Source: Streptomyces sp. NBC_00510
GTDB lineage: Bacteria > Actinomycetota > Actinomycetes > Streptomycetales > Streptomycetaceae
DNA length: 64,000 nucleotides
NCBI GenBank assembly: GCA_036013505.1
Contig: CP107851.1
Span: 1,116,001 to 1,180,000, forward strand
Direction of reading: 5' to 3'
Below the pieces are notes generated by a model. The model made no database searches and was not told the DNA's origin. It saw nothing but the letters and a program-made list of their open reading frames with translations. The translations under genes were made by a program, and so were the position numbers. This document shows positions 17,020 to 25,093 of this stretch, piece by piece. The stretch's first letter is position 1. Each line of letters begins with the position of its first letter.

Positions 17020-17679
17020 TCAGGAGTCGTCGGCGTGGAGGTTCTTGACCTTGATCCAGTCACGGCTGCGGCGACCCGGAAGGTACGTGCTGGTCAACCG
17101 CTTCGCCACCACACCGTCGTACCCCTCCTGACGGATGTAGTGCAACGCCTCACTCGCCATCGCCGGCCAGTACGGCGGCACCACCACATGCGGCCCCGAC
17201 ACCCCCAGATCATCCAGCAACGCCCGCCGCGCCGTGTACGGCGAATGCAACACCGGCTCCCCCAAGTGCAGGATGTCGTACACCACCAACTGCGCCGGCA
17301 TCGCCTCCGCCGCCTCCGCCACCGCCGCCGGATGCCGCAGACTCATCCGCCGCTGCAACCGCTCCACCGACACCCCACCATGCTTCCCCAACGCCACGAT
17401 CTCCCCGTCCAGCACCCCCACCAGACCCGGCGGCAACAACCCCGGCAACCCCCGCAACTCCGGATACCCCGCCGTCACGTCCTGCCCGATCCCCGACACC
17501 AACCGCACCTGACCGTCCCCCGGCAGGTACACCAGCACCCGGGCACCGTTGAACAACGGCTCGAAACCGTACTCCGCCTCGGCCCCCGACCCCGGCAACG
17601 GCCCCGCCACCGCCAGCATCGGCGACCACCCGGGCAACTCCGCCCGAGCCACAGAATCCGCAGGAACGCGCGTACTCAT
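17020..17679 (-). CDS. ATP-dependent DNA ligase-like protein lacking the catalytic lysine
   Basis: Nucleotidyltransferase-fold protein of 219 residues resembling the adenylation domain of LigD-type ligases. Recognisable are motif III (VLDGEIVAL), motif IIIa (LVVYDILHLGEPVLHSPYTARRALLDDL) and motifs IV/V (EGYDGVVAKRL then GRRSRDWIKVK). Motif I, normally K-x-D-G-x-R, reads L42-F-N44-G-A-R47: both the AMP-accepting Lys and the Asp are gone. The usual S-R-N-G is replaced by S-G-I-G. It should not be able to self-adenylate. There is no OB-fold domain. Codon use differs from neighbours: third positions are dominated by G (TTG, GTG, GGG, GCG, CGG), suggesting different ancestry. ATG at 17679 is chosen; 17691 is possible. 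Confidence 0.75.
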   Translation of the reverse strand: MSTRVPADSVARAELPGWSPMLAVAGPLPGSGAEAEYGFEPLFNGARVLVYLPGDGQVRLVSGIGQDVTAGYPELRGLPGLLPPGLVGVLDGEIVALGKHGGVSVERLQRRMSLRHPAAVAEAAEAMPAQLVVYDILHLGEPVLHSPYTARRALLDDLGVSGPHVVVPPYWPAMASEALHYIRQEGYDGVVAKRLTSTYLPGRRSRDWIKVKNLHADDS

Positions 17680-17746
17680 ATACACCAGCATCCCCCCACA
17701 CCCCCCGACCGGCGAATTCAGACACCGCACGGCCCGGACGGCACGC

Positions 17747-17779
17747 GGCCCCTTCCGGCCGGCCCGGCCGGAAGGGGCC
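17747..17779 (-). terminator. Terminator hairpin, 15-bp stem
   Basis: GGCCCCTTCCGGCCG and CGGCCGGAAGGGGCC form a perfect stem with a GCC loop just after the DUF805 gene, separating it from the ligase-like gene. Confidence 0.75.
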
Positions 17780-17795
17780 CCGCACCACGCGGAGA

Positions 17796-18152
17796 TCAGG
17801 CGGGCGCGCCGCTGAACTTCGGGTTCGCGCCGTACTGGTTCTCGGAGGGCTGGCCCTCGGTGCAGAAGAAGACCAGCAGGACGATCGCGCCGACGACCGG
17901 GACGAGGGCGATCAGGATCCACCACCCGGACCGCCCGGTGTCGTGCAGGCGGCGGACGGCGACGCCGAGCCCGGGCAGCAGCACCGCGAGCGCGTAGATC
18001 GACTGGAGGAAGTTGAAGTCGATCGCGCGCCCGACGAGGACGAGCACGATGCTGATCACCACGTTGAACAGCGCGAACATCCAGTATTCGGTGCGGCGCG
18101 CGCGCCCGCCGAAGACGGCGTACTTCTTGAGCACGTCCACGTACCAGTGCAT
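17796..18152 (-). CDS. DUF805 membrane protein
   Basis: Small integral membrane protein of 118 residues. The family signature is visible: MHWYVDVLKKYAVFGGRARRTEYWMFALFN at the start, the central RLHDTGRSGWW, and three hydrophobic segments (about 25-43, 52-64, 76-95). DUF805 proteins have no established role; some affect membrane or inhibitor tolerance. A run of six G lies before the ATG. It is divergent from the DUF2267 gene. Confidence 0.9.
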   Translation of the reverse strand: MHWYVDVLKKYAVFGGRARRTEYWMFALFNVVISIVLVLVGRAIDFNFLQSIYALAVLLPGLGVAVRRLHDTGRSGWWILIALVPVVGAIVLLVFFCTEGQPSENQYGANPKFSGAPA

Positions 18153-18395
18153 GCGGAACCCCCCAAGGTCGACGAACGGAAGCCCGTCCGGAGCGGCCGG
18201 GCAGGCGGAATGTACGGTTTTGTAGTGGGCAGGTCAAGACATGTGACGGCAAATGGCCTTGATCCGTTTCACGGCCTTCGGGTCGTACCGTCCCCATGGC
18301 GGTCCGGGAGTCATACACCGCGGTTTTCGGGGTAGACGGGGGCGGAACGGCCGGACCCACCGGCCGGCACGCCCACCCACCGCGGAGGTCCACCG

Positions 18396-18830
18396 ATGTC
18401 CCCCCAGCCCCAACCGGGTCGGCCCACGGCGTCCATGACGTTCGACCACATGCTGGAGCGGGTGCGGTACGACGGCGTCTACCCCACCCGGGAACGGGCC
18501 GAGGAGGCCGTGCGGGCGGTGCTCGCCGCCCTGGGCCGCCGGCTCATCGGCGACGAACGCGTCGCCCTGGCCGCGTGCCTGCCGGTCGAGGCGGCACTGG
18601 TCTTCACCGCCGAGATCCCGGAGATCCGGCCCATCACCTGCGGCGCCTTCGTCGAGGACCTGGCCGCACGCACCGGCGGCAGCACCACCACGGCACGCTG
18701 GGACAGCTGCACCGTGCTCGCCGTGGTCGCACGCCTGGCCGGACGCGACCTGACCACGCGCGTCCTGCACCAGTTGCCGTGCGACTACGCCCCGCTGTTC
18801 GGCCGCGACGACCTCGTCAGCGCCGCCTGA
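18396..18830 (+). CDS. DUF2267 domain protein
   Basis: Cytoplasmic protein of 144 residues matching the DUF2267 pattern: VRYDGVYPTRERAEEAVRAVLAALGRRLIGDERVALAACLP, followed by a second similar helical half (FVEDLAARTGGS...ARWDSCTVLAVVARLAGRDLTTRVLHQLP). Such proteins are thought to be helical repeats; function is unknown. GGAGG lies before the ATG. It is a single gene, convergent with the GNAT gene with only 18 bp between stops. Confidence 0.85.
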   Translation: MSPQPQPGRPTASMTFDHMLERVRYDGVYPTRERAEEAVRAVLAALGRRLIGDERVALAACLPVEAALVFTAEIPEIRPITCGAFVEDLAARTGGSTTTARWDSCTVLAVVARLAGRDLTTRVLHQLPCDYAPLFGRDDLVSAA

Positions 18831-18848
18831 GCCGGCCGCCGGGAGCGG

Positions 18849-19586
18849 CTAAAGGTGCCGCATCCACAGGTTGGACTCGGCGTAGACGCCCTGGTCCCGC
18901 TCGCGGTCGATCTCCACGAGGTCGAGGGCTCCCGGGACGACGTAACCGCCGGTCCGCGGGAAGGCCATGCCGGCCCACGACTCCCACTCGGCCACGGTGC
19001 CGGGGATCACCATGGAACGCGGCGCGGGCGCGAGGACCGTCGCCCCGAGCCTTTGGTGGGTGCGGATCCAGGGGTCCAGATGCAGCCCGTCCGGGCGCGC
19101 CCAGCCGGCGAAGTCCTCCATCGCCGCCAGCGGGTAGCGCGCCTTGAGGGTCGGCCGCACCGGTGCGATCACCCGCCGCAGTCCGGCGTCCACGGCGCGG
19201 TCGCGCAGCGCGGTGAGCACGGTGCCGGCCAGTCCGCCGCCGAGGCGGTCCGGACGCACGGTCGCGACCATGATGCAGAGGGTGTCGGGCACGACGGAGG
19301 CCTCGTGCCCGGTCACCGCGGCGGCCATGGCGCCGTCGTAGCCGTCCGGCAGCGTGCCGACGTCCCCGTCCCAGCGCAACGCCACACCCGCCCCGCCGGC
19401 CACCACCTCGCCGCCGTCCAGCAGCAGCACGTCGAACCGCGGGAAGTACGCCAGCGCCCGGCGCCGGTACACGGCCGAGGACGGGGCGTGCAGGATGAAC
19501 TCCGGCCACCCGCCCCAGAGCGCGTCCTTCGCCTGCTCACGGAGGTCGGGGCGGTCACCGGATGTCACGATCTCTGTCTCGGGCAC
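18849..19586 (-). CDS. GNAT-type N-acetyltransferase-like protein
   Basis: Protein of 245 residues with a GNAT-like core. The acetyl-CoA region looks to be ATVRPDRLGGGLAGTVLTALRDRAVDAGLRRVIAPVRPTLKARYPL, where R-x-x-G-x-G/A is slightly altered (RPDRLGGGLA). The N-terminal half (LYGGWPEFI-like ALWGGWPEFILH) matches a subfamily often seen in Streptomyces. The acceptor is unknown. The start is GTG at 19586; TAGGAT lies exactly 6 nt upstream, so the mRNA is probably leaderless. Confidence 0.7.
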   Translation of the reverse strand: MPETEIVTSGDRPDLREQAKDALWGGWPEFILHAPSSAVYRRRALAYFPRFDVLLLDGGEVVAGGAGVALRWDGDVGTLPDGYDGAMAAAVTGHEASVVPDTLCIMVATVRPDRLGGGLAGTVLTALRDRAVDAGLRRVIAPVRPTLKARYPLAAMEDFAGWARPDGLHLDPWIRTHQRLGATVLAPAPRSMVIPGTVAEWESWAGMAFPRTGGYVVPGALDLVEIDRERDQGVYAESNLWMRHL

Positions 19587-19696
19587 GCGGGGATCCTAGA
19601 GGGATCACGGTGCGCCCGGTATCCCCTCCATTGGCGCCGGTCTCCCCGGCGGGAGGCCGCCGGGGGCCGCCTTGCGCGGGAAGGCAACGCGGTCGC

Positions 19697-20395
19697 TCAC
19701 GACTCCCGTGCGGAGGTGTACGTGCCCGCGGGGTCCTGCTCCGGCGTCCGCGGGGCGCCCCCGCCGGACGCCACGATCCTCGACGCGGCCCGTGCGCTCC
19801 CGCGCCGGTGCCGGGCGAGGAGCCGGGTGGCGACCAGCGCGGCCGCGCCCGCGGCGACGAGCACGGGGATCGCGACGAGACCGGCCCGGTGCAGCAGTTC
19901 CGTGGCGGCCGCGCCGGCGAAGTAGCCGAGCAGCACGTTGCCGACGCCCCAGACCAGCGACGCGGCGCTGCTGTAGGCGAAGAAGCGGCGGTAGGGCATG
20001 CCGGACGCCCCCGCGACGAACGGCAGGAAGGTGCGGACGAAACCGACGAACCGGCCGGTGAACACCGCCGCCCCGCCATGGCGCAGCAGGAAGTGCTGGG
20101 CGCGTCCGATCCGGCTGTCGGGCCGTATCCGGTGCGGCCACGTGCCCGGGTGACGCTCGCAGTGCCGGCCCAGTGCGAAGCCGAGGCTGTCACCGGCCAT
20201 GCCGCCGGTGACCACGGCGGCGGCGAGGAGCAGGGGGTCCAGGTCCCCCCGGCCCGCGATGGCGGCCGCCAGGAGGATGACCGTCTCCCCGGGGAGCAGC
20301 AGGCCGACGAACGCGCTGGTCTCCCCCGCCGTCACGGCGAACACGACGACGTACGACCACCATCCGGCCGCCTCGATCAGGCCGTCCAGGTGCAT
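19697..20395 (-). CDS. DedA-family membrane protein
   Basis: Polytopic membrane protein of 232 residues of the DedA/SNARE-associated family. The signature parts are present: FVGLLLPGETVILLAAAIAG near residue 30, GGMAGDSLGFALGR, and the amphipathic GRFVGFVRTFLPFVAGASGMPYRRFFAYSSAASLVWGVGNVLLGYFAG. DedA proteins include flippases that return undecaprenyl phosphate or phospholipids across the membrane. The start lies 5 bp after the stop of the PAP2-like gene, so the two form a tight operon. The C-terminal 40 residues are a disordered cytoplasmic tail. Confidence 0.9.
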   Translation of the reverse strand: MHLDGLIEAAGWWSYVVVFAVTAGETSAFVGLLLPGETVILLAAAIAGRGDLDPLLLAAAVVTGGMAGDSLGFALGRHCERHPGTWPHRIRPDSRIGRAQHFLLRHGGAAVFTGRFVGFVRTFLPFVAGASGMPYRRFFAYSSAASLVWGVGNVLLGYFAGAAATELLHRAGLVAIPVLVAAGAAALVATRLLARHRRGSARAASRIVASGGGAPRTPEQDPAGTYTSARES

Positions 20396-20400
20396 GGCCG

Positions 20401-20934
20401 TCAGCCCGCCTGCCGCAGCGGCGCCGCTTCGGGTGCGCGTCGCGCCCCCCGCCGGTACGGCACGTGGCGTGCGGTGAACCAGGCGAGCACCGGCACGCCC
20501 GCGGCCAGCAGGGCGCCCGCCATCGGGTCGTCGGCGGTCGCCACCGCCGCCGCGACCGAGGACAGGGCGATCGCCGCCACGGCGATCCGCGCCCAGACGG
20601 CCGGAACGGTGGCGACGACCGCGAGCGCCGTCAGCAGGTACCAGCCCGCCCCCGCGCCGGGCAGCGCGAAGTAGTCCGCCAGGTAGTCACGGGCGGGGGA
20701 CGCCCCGCGCACCGGCACGCGCCCCATGGACGCGGAGAGGGCGAGCCCGGCCGCGCTCGACAGCAGCAGCGCGACGGCGACGCGGACGTAGACCGCGGGT
20801 TGCCGGTGGGACAGCCAGAGCAAGGTCACCGCCATCAGCGGCCAGGGGGCCACGGCGTGGATCCGGTCGAGCACGTGCGCCGCGTCCTGCCCCAGCGCCG
20901 TCCAGCCATCTGTCGCGGATGGGGGTGGGTTCAC
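20401..20934 (-). CDS. PAP2-like membrane protein without catalytic residues
   Basis: Membrane protein of 177 residues with about five hydrophobic segments. Aligned by eye with the intact PAP2 phosphatase at 28792-29667, shared blocks include PxVxAxTLLWLxxRxPxVYxR, SxAAGL and ALPxxxxGWxLL. The phosphatase motif PSLHVGW of that paralogue is P92-G-A-G-A-G-W here, and its TANHYVLD is TADDPMAG: both catalytic histidines are missing. It therefore probably binds lipid phosphates without hydrolysis, or acts as a structural partner. The GTG at 20934 with AGGAG 6 nt upstream is a far better start than the ATG at 21021. It is the first gene of an operon with DedA. Confidence 0.7.
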   Translation of the reverse strand: MNPPPSATDGWTALGQDAAHVLDRIHAVAPWPLMAVTLLWLSHRQPAVYVRVAVALLLSSAAGLALSASMGRVPVRGASPARDYLADYFALPGAGAGWYLLTALAVVATVPAVWARIAVAAIALSSVAAAVATADDPMAGALLAAGVPVLAWFTARHVPYRRGARRAPEAAPLRQAG

Positions 20935-21087
20935 GGCGGTCTCCTGATCAGCCGGGTCCGCGTCGCCACGGCGGCGCGTCGACTTCGTCTTCCGATCAGG
21001 GAACCGGACTTGGCTCTCCACTTATTTCCGCCGTGACGCACCTAACACCGCACGGGCCCGGCGGTACGGTCAGCCGAGGCCGCGGCC

Positions 21088-21771
21088 CTAGCGGCCCGGC
21101 GCCCGCAGGCCCTTGGCCTCCGCGTTCCCCAGCAGCGCGCGCTGGGTCTGCATCGGGGTCGGTGCCGCCGGCAACGGGCCGGTGTGGACCGGCCTGCACG
21201 CCTCCAGCAGGAACGCCACCAGGCGCCGCCACGCGTGAGGGGCGGCGCCCCGGGTCACCTCGATGACGCCCGCGTTCGCCATGAGGAACAGGAGGACGTC
21301 CTCCGGAACGACGTCCTCGCGCAGGGCCCCGGCCTCCTGTGCCCGGCGCACGAGTTCGCCCACGGCGCGGTTCTGGCGCTCACAGGAGCCCGCGGCCACC
21401 CGCGAGTTGGGAAGCCTGAGGACGAGCAGGTCGCTGATGCCGCGGTCGGCCGCCATGGCGCCGCACAGCCGCTCGACGAACGTGGTGAAGCCGGTCCACG
21501 GGTCCTCGCAGAGCAGCGCCTCCTCGGCGATGGCTCCCACCTGCGTCAGCTCTTCCGCGAAAGCCGCCTCGACCAGCTCCTCGCGGGTCGGGAAGCGCCG
21601 GTAGAGCGTGCCGGCGCCGACCCCGGCGCGCTCGGCGACCTCGTCCAACGGCGCGTCCAGACCGCGCTCTTCGAAGATCTGACGCGCGGCCGCCACGATC
21701 CGCTGCCGGTTGCGCACGGCGTCCGCGCGCAGTCCCCGTTCTGCGGATCGGGGGCTCTCGGTCGCTGCCAT
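21088..21771 (-). CDS. TetR/AcrR-family regulator
   Basis: Repressor of 227 residues. HTH region: RIVAAARQIFEERGLDAPLDEVAERAGVGAGTLYRRFPTREELVEAAF. The C-terminal domain carries the pattern of the SbtR/TetR_C_11-like group common in actinomycetes (LLVLRLPNSRVAAG, DVLLFLMANAGVIEV). No divergent target is adjacent; it lies 83 bp downstream of the flavoenzyme fusion stop, on the same strand, and may act elsewhere. Confidence 0.85.
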   Translation of the reverse strand: MAATESPRSAERGLRADAVRNRQRIVAAARQIFEERGLDAPLDEVAERAGVGAGTLYRRFPTREELVEAAFAEELTQVGAIAEEALLCEDPWTGFTTFVERLCGAMAADRGISDLLVLRLPNSRVAAGSCERQNRAVGELVRRAQEAGALREDVVPEDVLLFLMANAGVIEVTRGAAPHAWRRLVAFLLEACRPVHTGPLPAAPTPMQTQRALLGNAEAKGLRAPGR

Positions 21772-21854
21772 ACCCCCAGCCTACCAACCGGAGAACCTCC
21801 TCCGGATGGCGTGGCTCAGGACCCGCAGCGGCCCGGGCGATCGCGGTCGTGGGC

Positions 21855-24152
21855 CTACCGCCCGGCCGCGCCGTCGTCGGAGGACGTGGCCGGCGGGATG
21901 GGGAAGTTGCGGTTGAAGACGTTCCCCGGGTCCCACTCGGCCTTGGTCCGGCGCAGCCGCGTCAGGGCCGGCTCGGGGAAGGCGTCCTGGAGGCGGGCCG
22001 GGTCGGTGTCCGTCTCGAAGCTCAGGTACATGCCGTCCAAGTGCGGGTACAGGCGGGCCCACTGGGCGTTCATGCGCGGGACGAGGCCCGGCGCGGTGGC
22101 GGCGAGCACGGAGAACTCCTGGGTGCGGTGCGGCCAGGCCGTCGCGTCGGCGGGGACGTCGTGCACGGCACCGCCCATCGAGCGGAACTGCATGATGAGG
22201 AGGTCGCCGGACTTCATCATCGCCTCGACGGTCTCCGCGGCCTCGCGGGTCATGCGCGTGAGCAGTCCGCTGCGCGTGTCCTCCAGGCCCTGCCCGCGGT
22301 GCCGGTTCCCGGGCGGCGCCACGATCGCGTGGTAGGGGGCGAGTTGGGCCTGCTGGTCGAGGACCGGCCCGGTGCCCAGGAACGGGGTGAGGGCCTGCTG
22401 CGCCTCGTCGACGTCGTCCCCCGCGTACACCAGGGTGATCCGCGCGGTCACCGGCGCGCCGCGTCGTCCGGGGAAGAGCGACAGGAAGCTGCTGATCTCC
22501 CGCGGGGCGGCCTCCACCAGGCGCCCCCATTCCATCAGGAAGTCCGCGGTGTCGGTCGCGTCGACGACGAGCGTGGCGTAGGCGACGTCCTCGACCTCGT
22601 AGGCCTCCAACTCGAAGGCCGTGACGACGCCGAAGTTGCCGCCCGCGCCGCGTATCGCCCAGAAGAGGTCGGGGTGGTGCCCGGCGTCGACGCGGAGCTT
22701 GCGGCCGTCGGCGACGACGATCTCGGCCGCGGTGACGTGGTCGATGGTGAGGCCGTACTTACGGGCCAGGTAGCCGATGCCGCCCGCCGTGGCGAGCCCG
22801 CCGACGCCGACGTCGCCGTAGTCGCCGGAGCTCATGGCCAGTCCGTACGGGGCGAGGGCGCGCGCGACGTCCCCCCATCGCGCGCCGGGCTCGATGCGGA
22901 CGCGGCCGGTGGGCCGGTCGAGGACCTCGACCGCGTTCATCGCGGAGAGGTCGATGACGACCCCGCCGTCGTTCGTCGAACGGCCGCTGATGCCGTGGCC
23001 GCCGCTGCGCACCGCGACGGCGGCGTTCTGGCCGCGCGCGTAGGCGAGCGCCGCCACCACGTCGTCGGCGCTCGCCGCACGGACGACCAGGGCGGGCGAT
23101 CCGGTGCGGGTGTAGGTGTGGCGCACGTCCTCGTAGCCGCGGTCGCCGGGCTCGACGACCTTGCCGGCCAGGGACTCCGGGACGGCGTCGTAGTCGAGCG
23201 TGTCGTGCCGCGCGGCGAGGACGACCGCCGGGCGCCGCGGGGCGGTGCCCGTGCCCGCGGCGGCCCGTTCACGTGCGACGGCCTCGCGCAGGGCGGGCGC
23301 CACCTCCTCGCCGAAGGTGCGGATCACGTGCGGGTCGTCCCGGCCGATGAAGAACCCGGAGAAGCCGTGCTCCAGGACGAGGGGGAGCAGTTCCTCGACC
23401 CACTGCGACGGCGGGCCCTGGAGGTGGCCGCGCCGCACCGGGGAGAAGTCCACCCGGAAGACGTTGAGCAGGCGCCGGATCTCCCCGGGGTCGCGGCCGG
23501 CCGCGAGTGCGGCCTCGTCGATCGTCTTGTTGGCCTCCTCCATCCCCGGGGTCTGCAGGTACTCCAGCGTGGGCAGCCATCCGTCGGCCTTGCGGCCCGT
23601 CAGGCGCAGCATCCGCGGCTTGTAGGCGCCGAGCCAGACGCCGATGTCATGGGCGGGGCGCGGGCCGCGCCTCATCCCGGGGACGGTGTGGTGCCGGCCC
23701 TGGAAGCGCAGGGGGCCGGGGGCGTCACCGTCCCACACGCCGCGGATGACGTCGAGGGCCTCCTCGAGCGCCTCGGTGCCCTGGCCCGGCGTCAGGCGCC
23801 GGCCGCCCATGCCGTGCACGGCGTCGGGGAAGGCGCCCGCGCCGAGGCCGAGTTCGAACCGCCCTCCGGACAGGAGGTCCAGGCTCGCCGCCGTACGGGC
23901 GAGCATCGCGGGCGGGCGCAGGGGCAGGTTCGTGACGTTCGCCGAGACGCGCAGCCGGCTCGTCCGCGCCGCGACCCAGGTCATGAGCGTGTAGGTGTCG
24001 AGGAAGTCCGGGTTGTAGGGGTGGTCCTGGAACGTCGCGACGTCCAGGCCCGACGCCTCGGTGAGTTCGGCCAGGGCCACGGCCTGCGCGGGGTCGTGGG
24101 CGGTCGGGGTGATGAACGTGCCGAGCAGGAGCTCGTGACCGTGGTCGGGCAT
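21855..24152 (-). CDS. Fusion of LLM flavin oxidoreductase and FAD-linked (BBE-type) oxidase
   Basis: A 765-residue two-part flavoenzyme. Residues 1-300 form a luciferase-like TIM barrel (LLGTFITPTAHDPAQAVALAELTEASGLDVATFQDHPY; SGGRFELGLGAG; ADGWLPTLEYL), binding FMN or F420. Residues from about 320 form a PCMH-type FAD domain (ALVVRAASADDVVAALAYAR) with RSGGHGISG, whose His near 385 is the usual covalent FAD ligand. The second attachment site, a Cys in bicovalent berberine-bridge enzymes, reads GDYGDVGVGG, so FAD should be held only through His. The BBE C-terminal motif is present as DPGNVFNRNFPIPP. Likely oxidises a small organic substrate. A MarR gene and a matching operator lie upstream. 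Confidence 0.85.
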   Translation of the reverse strand: MPDHGHELLLGTFITPTAHDPAQAVALAELTEASGLDVATFQDHPYNPDFLDTYTLMTWVAARTSRLRVSANVTNLPLRPPAMLARTAASLDLLSGGRFELGLGAGAFPDAVHGMGGRRLTPGQGTEALEEALDVIRGVWDGDAPGPLRFQGRHHTVPGMRRGPRPAHDIGVWLGAYKPRMLRLTGRKADGWLPTLEYLQTPGMEEANKTIDEAALAAGRDPGEIRRLLNVFRVDFSPVRRGHLQGPPSQWVEELLPLVLEHGFSGFFIGRDDPHVIRTFGEEVAPALREAVARERAAAGTGTAPRRPAVVLAARHDTLDYDAVPESLAGKVVEPGDRGYEDVRHTYTRTGSPALVVRAASADDVVAALAYARGQNAAVAVRSGGHGISGRSTNDGGVVIDLSAMNAVEVLDRPTGRVRIEPGARWGDVARALAPYGLAMSSGDYGDVGVGGLATAGGIGYLARKYGLTIDHVTAAEIVVADGRKLRVDAGHHPDLFWAIRGAGGNFGVVTAFELEAYEVEDVAYATLVVDATDTADFLMEWGRLVEAAPREISSFLSLFPGRRGAPVTARITLVYAGDDVDEAQQALTPFLGTGPVLDQQAQLAPYHAIVAPPGNRHRGQGLEDTRSGLLTRMTREAAETVEAMMKSGDLLIMQFRSMGGAVHDVPADATAWPHRTQEFSVLAATAPGLVPRMNAQWARLYPHLDGMYLSFETDTDPARLQDAFPEPALTRLRRTKAEWDPGNVFNRNFPIPPATSSDDGAAGR

Positions 24153-24179
24153 GACCTCGCCCCTCTAAGTGTGCTGCCG

Positions 24180-24194
24180 GACAGCTTATCTGTC
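24180..24194. promoter_or_regulatory. Possible MarR operator upstream of the flavoenzyme fusion
   Basis: GACAG-CTTAT-CTGTC is a perfect 5-bp-arm inverted repeat 28 bp from the fusion start, in an AT-rich island. A close relative, GACAGACTATCTTGTC, lies in the MarR-MFS gap at 24975-24990. Confidence 0.5.
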
Positions 24195-24362
24195 TCGTAA
24201 ATAATATATCTTGCAGCACATCTGCGAGCACGCCTATTCCTCTCGACCCTCCCGGGCCGAGAGCGAAAGTGAAGGACGGCGGTACACGAAGACGCCGCCG
24301 TCCGAACGGACGGCGGCGGCAGCAGCAGTGGAGCGGGGGCGCCATCACGGCACCCCTGACGG

Positions 24363-24932
24363 TCAGTTCGCGGGACGCCGCCGTCCGCGGCGCGGTGCGC
24401 GCGGCGACTCCTCGGCGATGCCGAACTCGACGACCACCTGGCAGGGGTCGACCATCGGGTCGTGCCCGGTCACATGACGGGCGAGGGTGCACAGCATGCC
24501 GCGGAACGCCGCCCGCGACTCCTCCGGCAGCACGCCGAGCAGCTGCTGCTCGACCAGGCCGACCCGGGCGCGCAACTCCTCCCAGTGTTCGGCGCCGCGC
24601 TCGGTGGCGAACACGTGCCGGCTCCTGCGGTCGGCGGGGTCGGGCCTGCGCTCCACCAGACCGGCCGCCTCCAGGTCGTCCAGGAGGTAGGTCATGACCG
24701 TCCGGTCGACCCCGAGGCGTTCGGCGAGGGACTTCTGGCTGCCCGCCTCACCCGAGACGGCGGCCGCGAGCACGAAGTAGCCGCGGGGGCCCCCGGGGAT
24801 GTTACCGACAGCGGCGTCGACCGCCTTCGCGTAGGCGCGGAAGACCGCGCCGATGGCGAAGCCGAAGTCGTCGTCCAGCCCGGACGGTCCGCTCTCCGGG
24901 GCCTCCGCACCGAGGCTGCGCTGTGAAGTCAC
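24363..24932 (-). CDS. MarR-family transcriptional regulator
   Basis: Winged-helix repressor of 189 residues: SQKSLAERLGVDRTVMTYLLDDLEAAGLVERRPDPADRRSRHVFATERG is the HTH and wing. The C-terminal tail (PRAPRRGRRRPAN) is basic. It is transcribed towards the flavoenzyme fusion and divergently from an MFS exporter. Similar inverted repeats occur before both targets, so it probably controls a small degradation or resistance module: oxidase plus exporter. Confidence 0.9.
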   Translation of the reverse strand: MTSQRSLGAEAPESGPSGLDDDFGFAIGAVFRAYAKAVDAAVGNIPGGPRGYFVLAAAVSGEAGSQKSLAERLGVDRTVMTYLLDDLEAAGLVERRPDPADRRSRHVFATERGAEHWEELRARVGLVEQQLLGVLPEESRAAFRGMLCTLARHVTGHDPMVDPCQVVVEFGIAEESPRAPRRGRRRPAN

Positions 24933-24966
24933 GAGGACACCCTAATTCACCTCGGTACCGCATATC

Positions 24967-25000
24967 GTCTGCTTGACAGACTATCTTGTCGGCATAAGAT
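24967..25000 (+). promoter_or_regulatory. Promoter of the MFS gene with overlapping inverted repeats
   Basis: TTGACA (24973-24978), 16-nt spacer and TAAGAT (24995-25000) make a near-consensus vegetative promoter. GTCTG-CTTGA-CAGAC (24967-24981) covers the -35, and ATCTT...AAGAT (24984-25000 region) covers spacer and -10. A MarR repressor bound here would block it. Confidence 0.7.
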
Positions 25001-25093
25001 CTCGTTGGCATCTTTCTCCGGGACCCCAGTGCCGTCCGGCCTCCCGGGGCGCCGGGACCGGCGGAACCCGCACCCGTTCGCAGAGAAGGCCCC

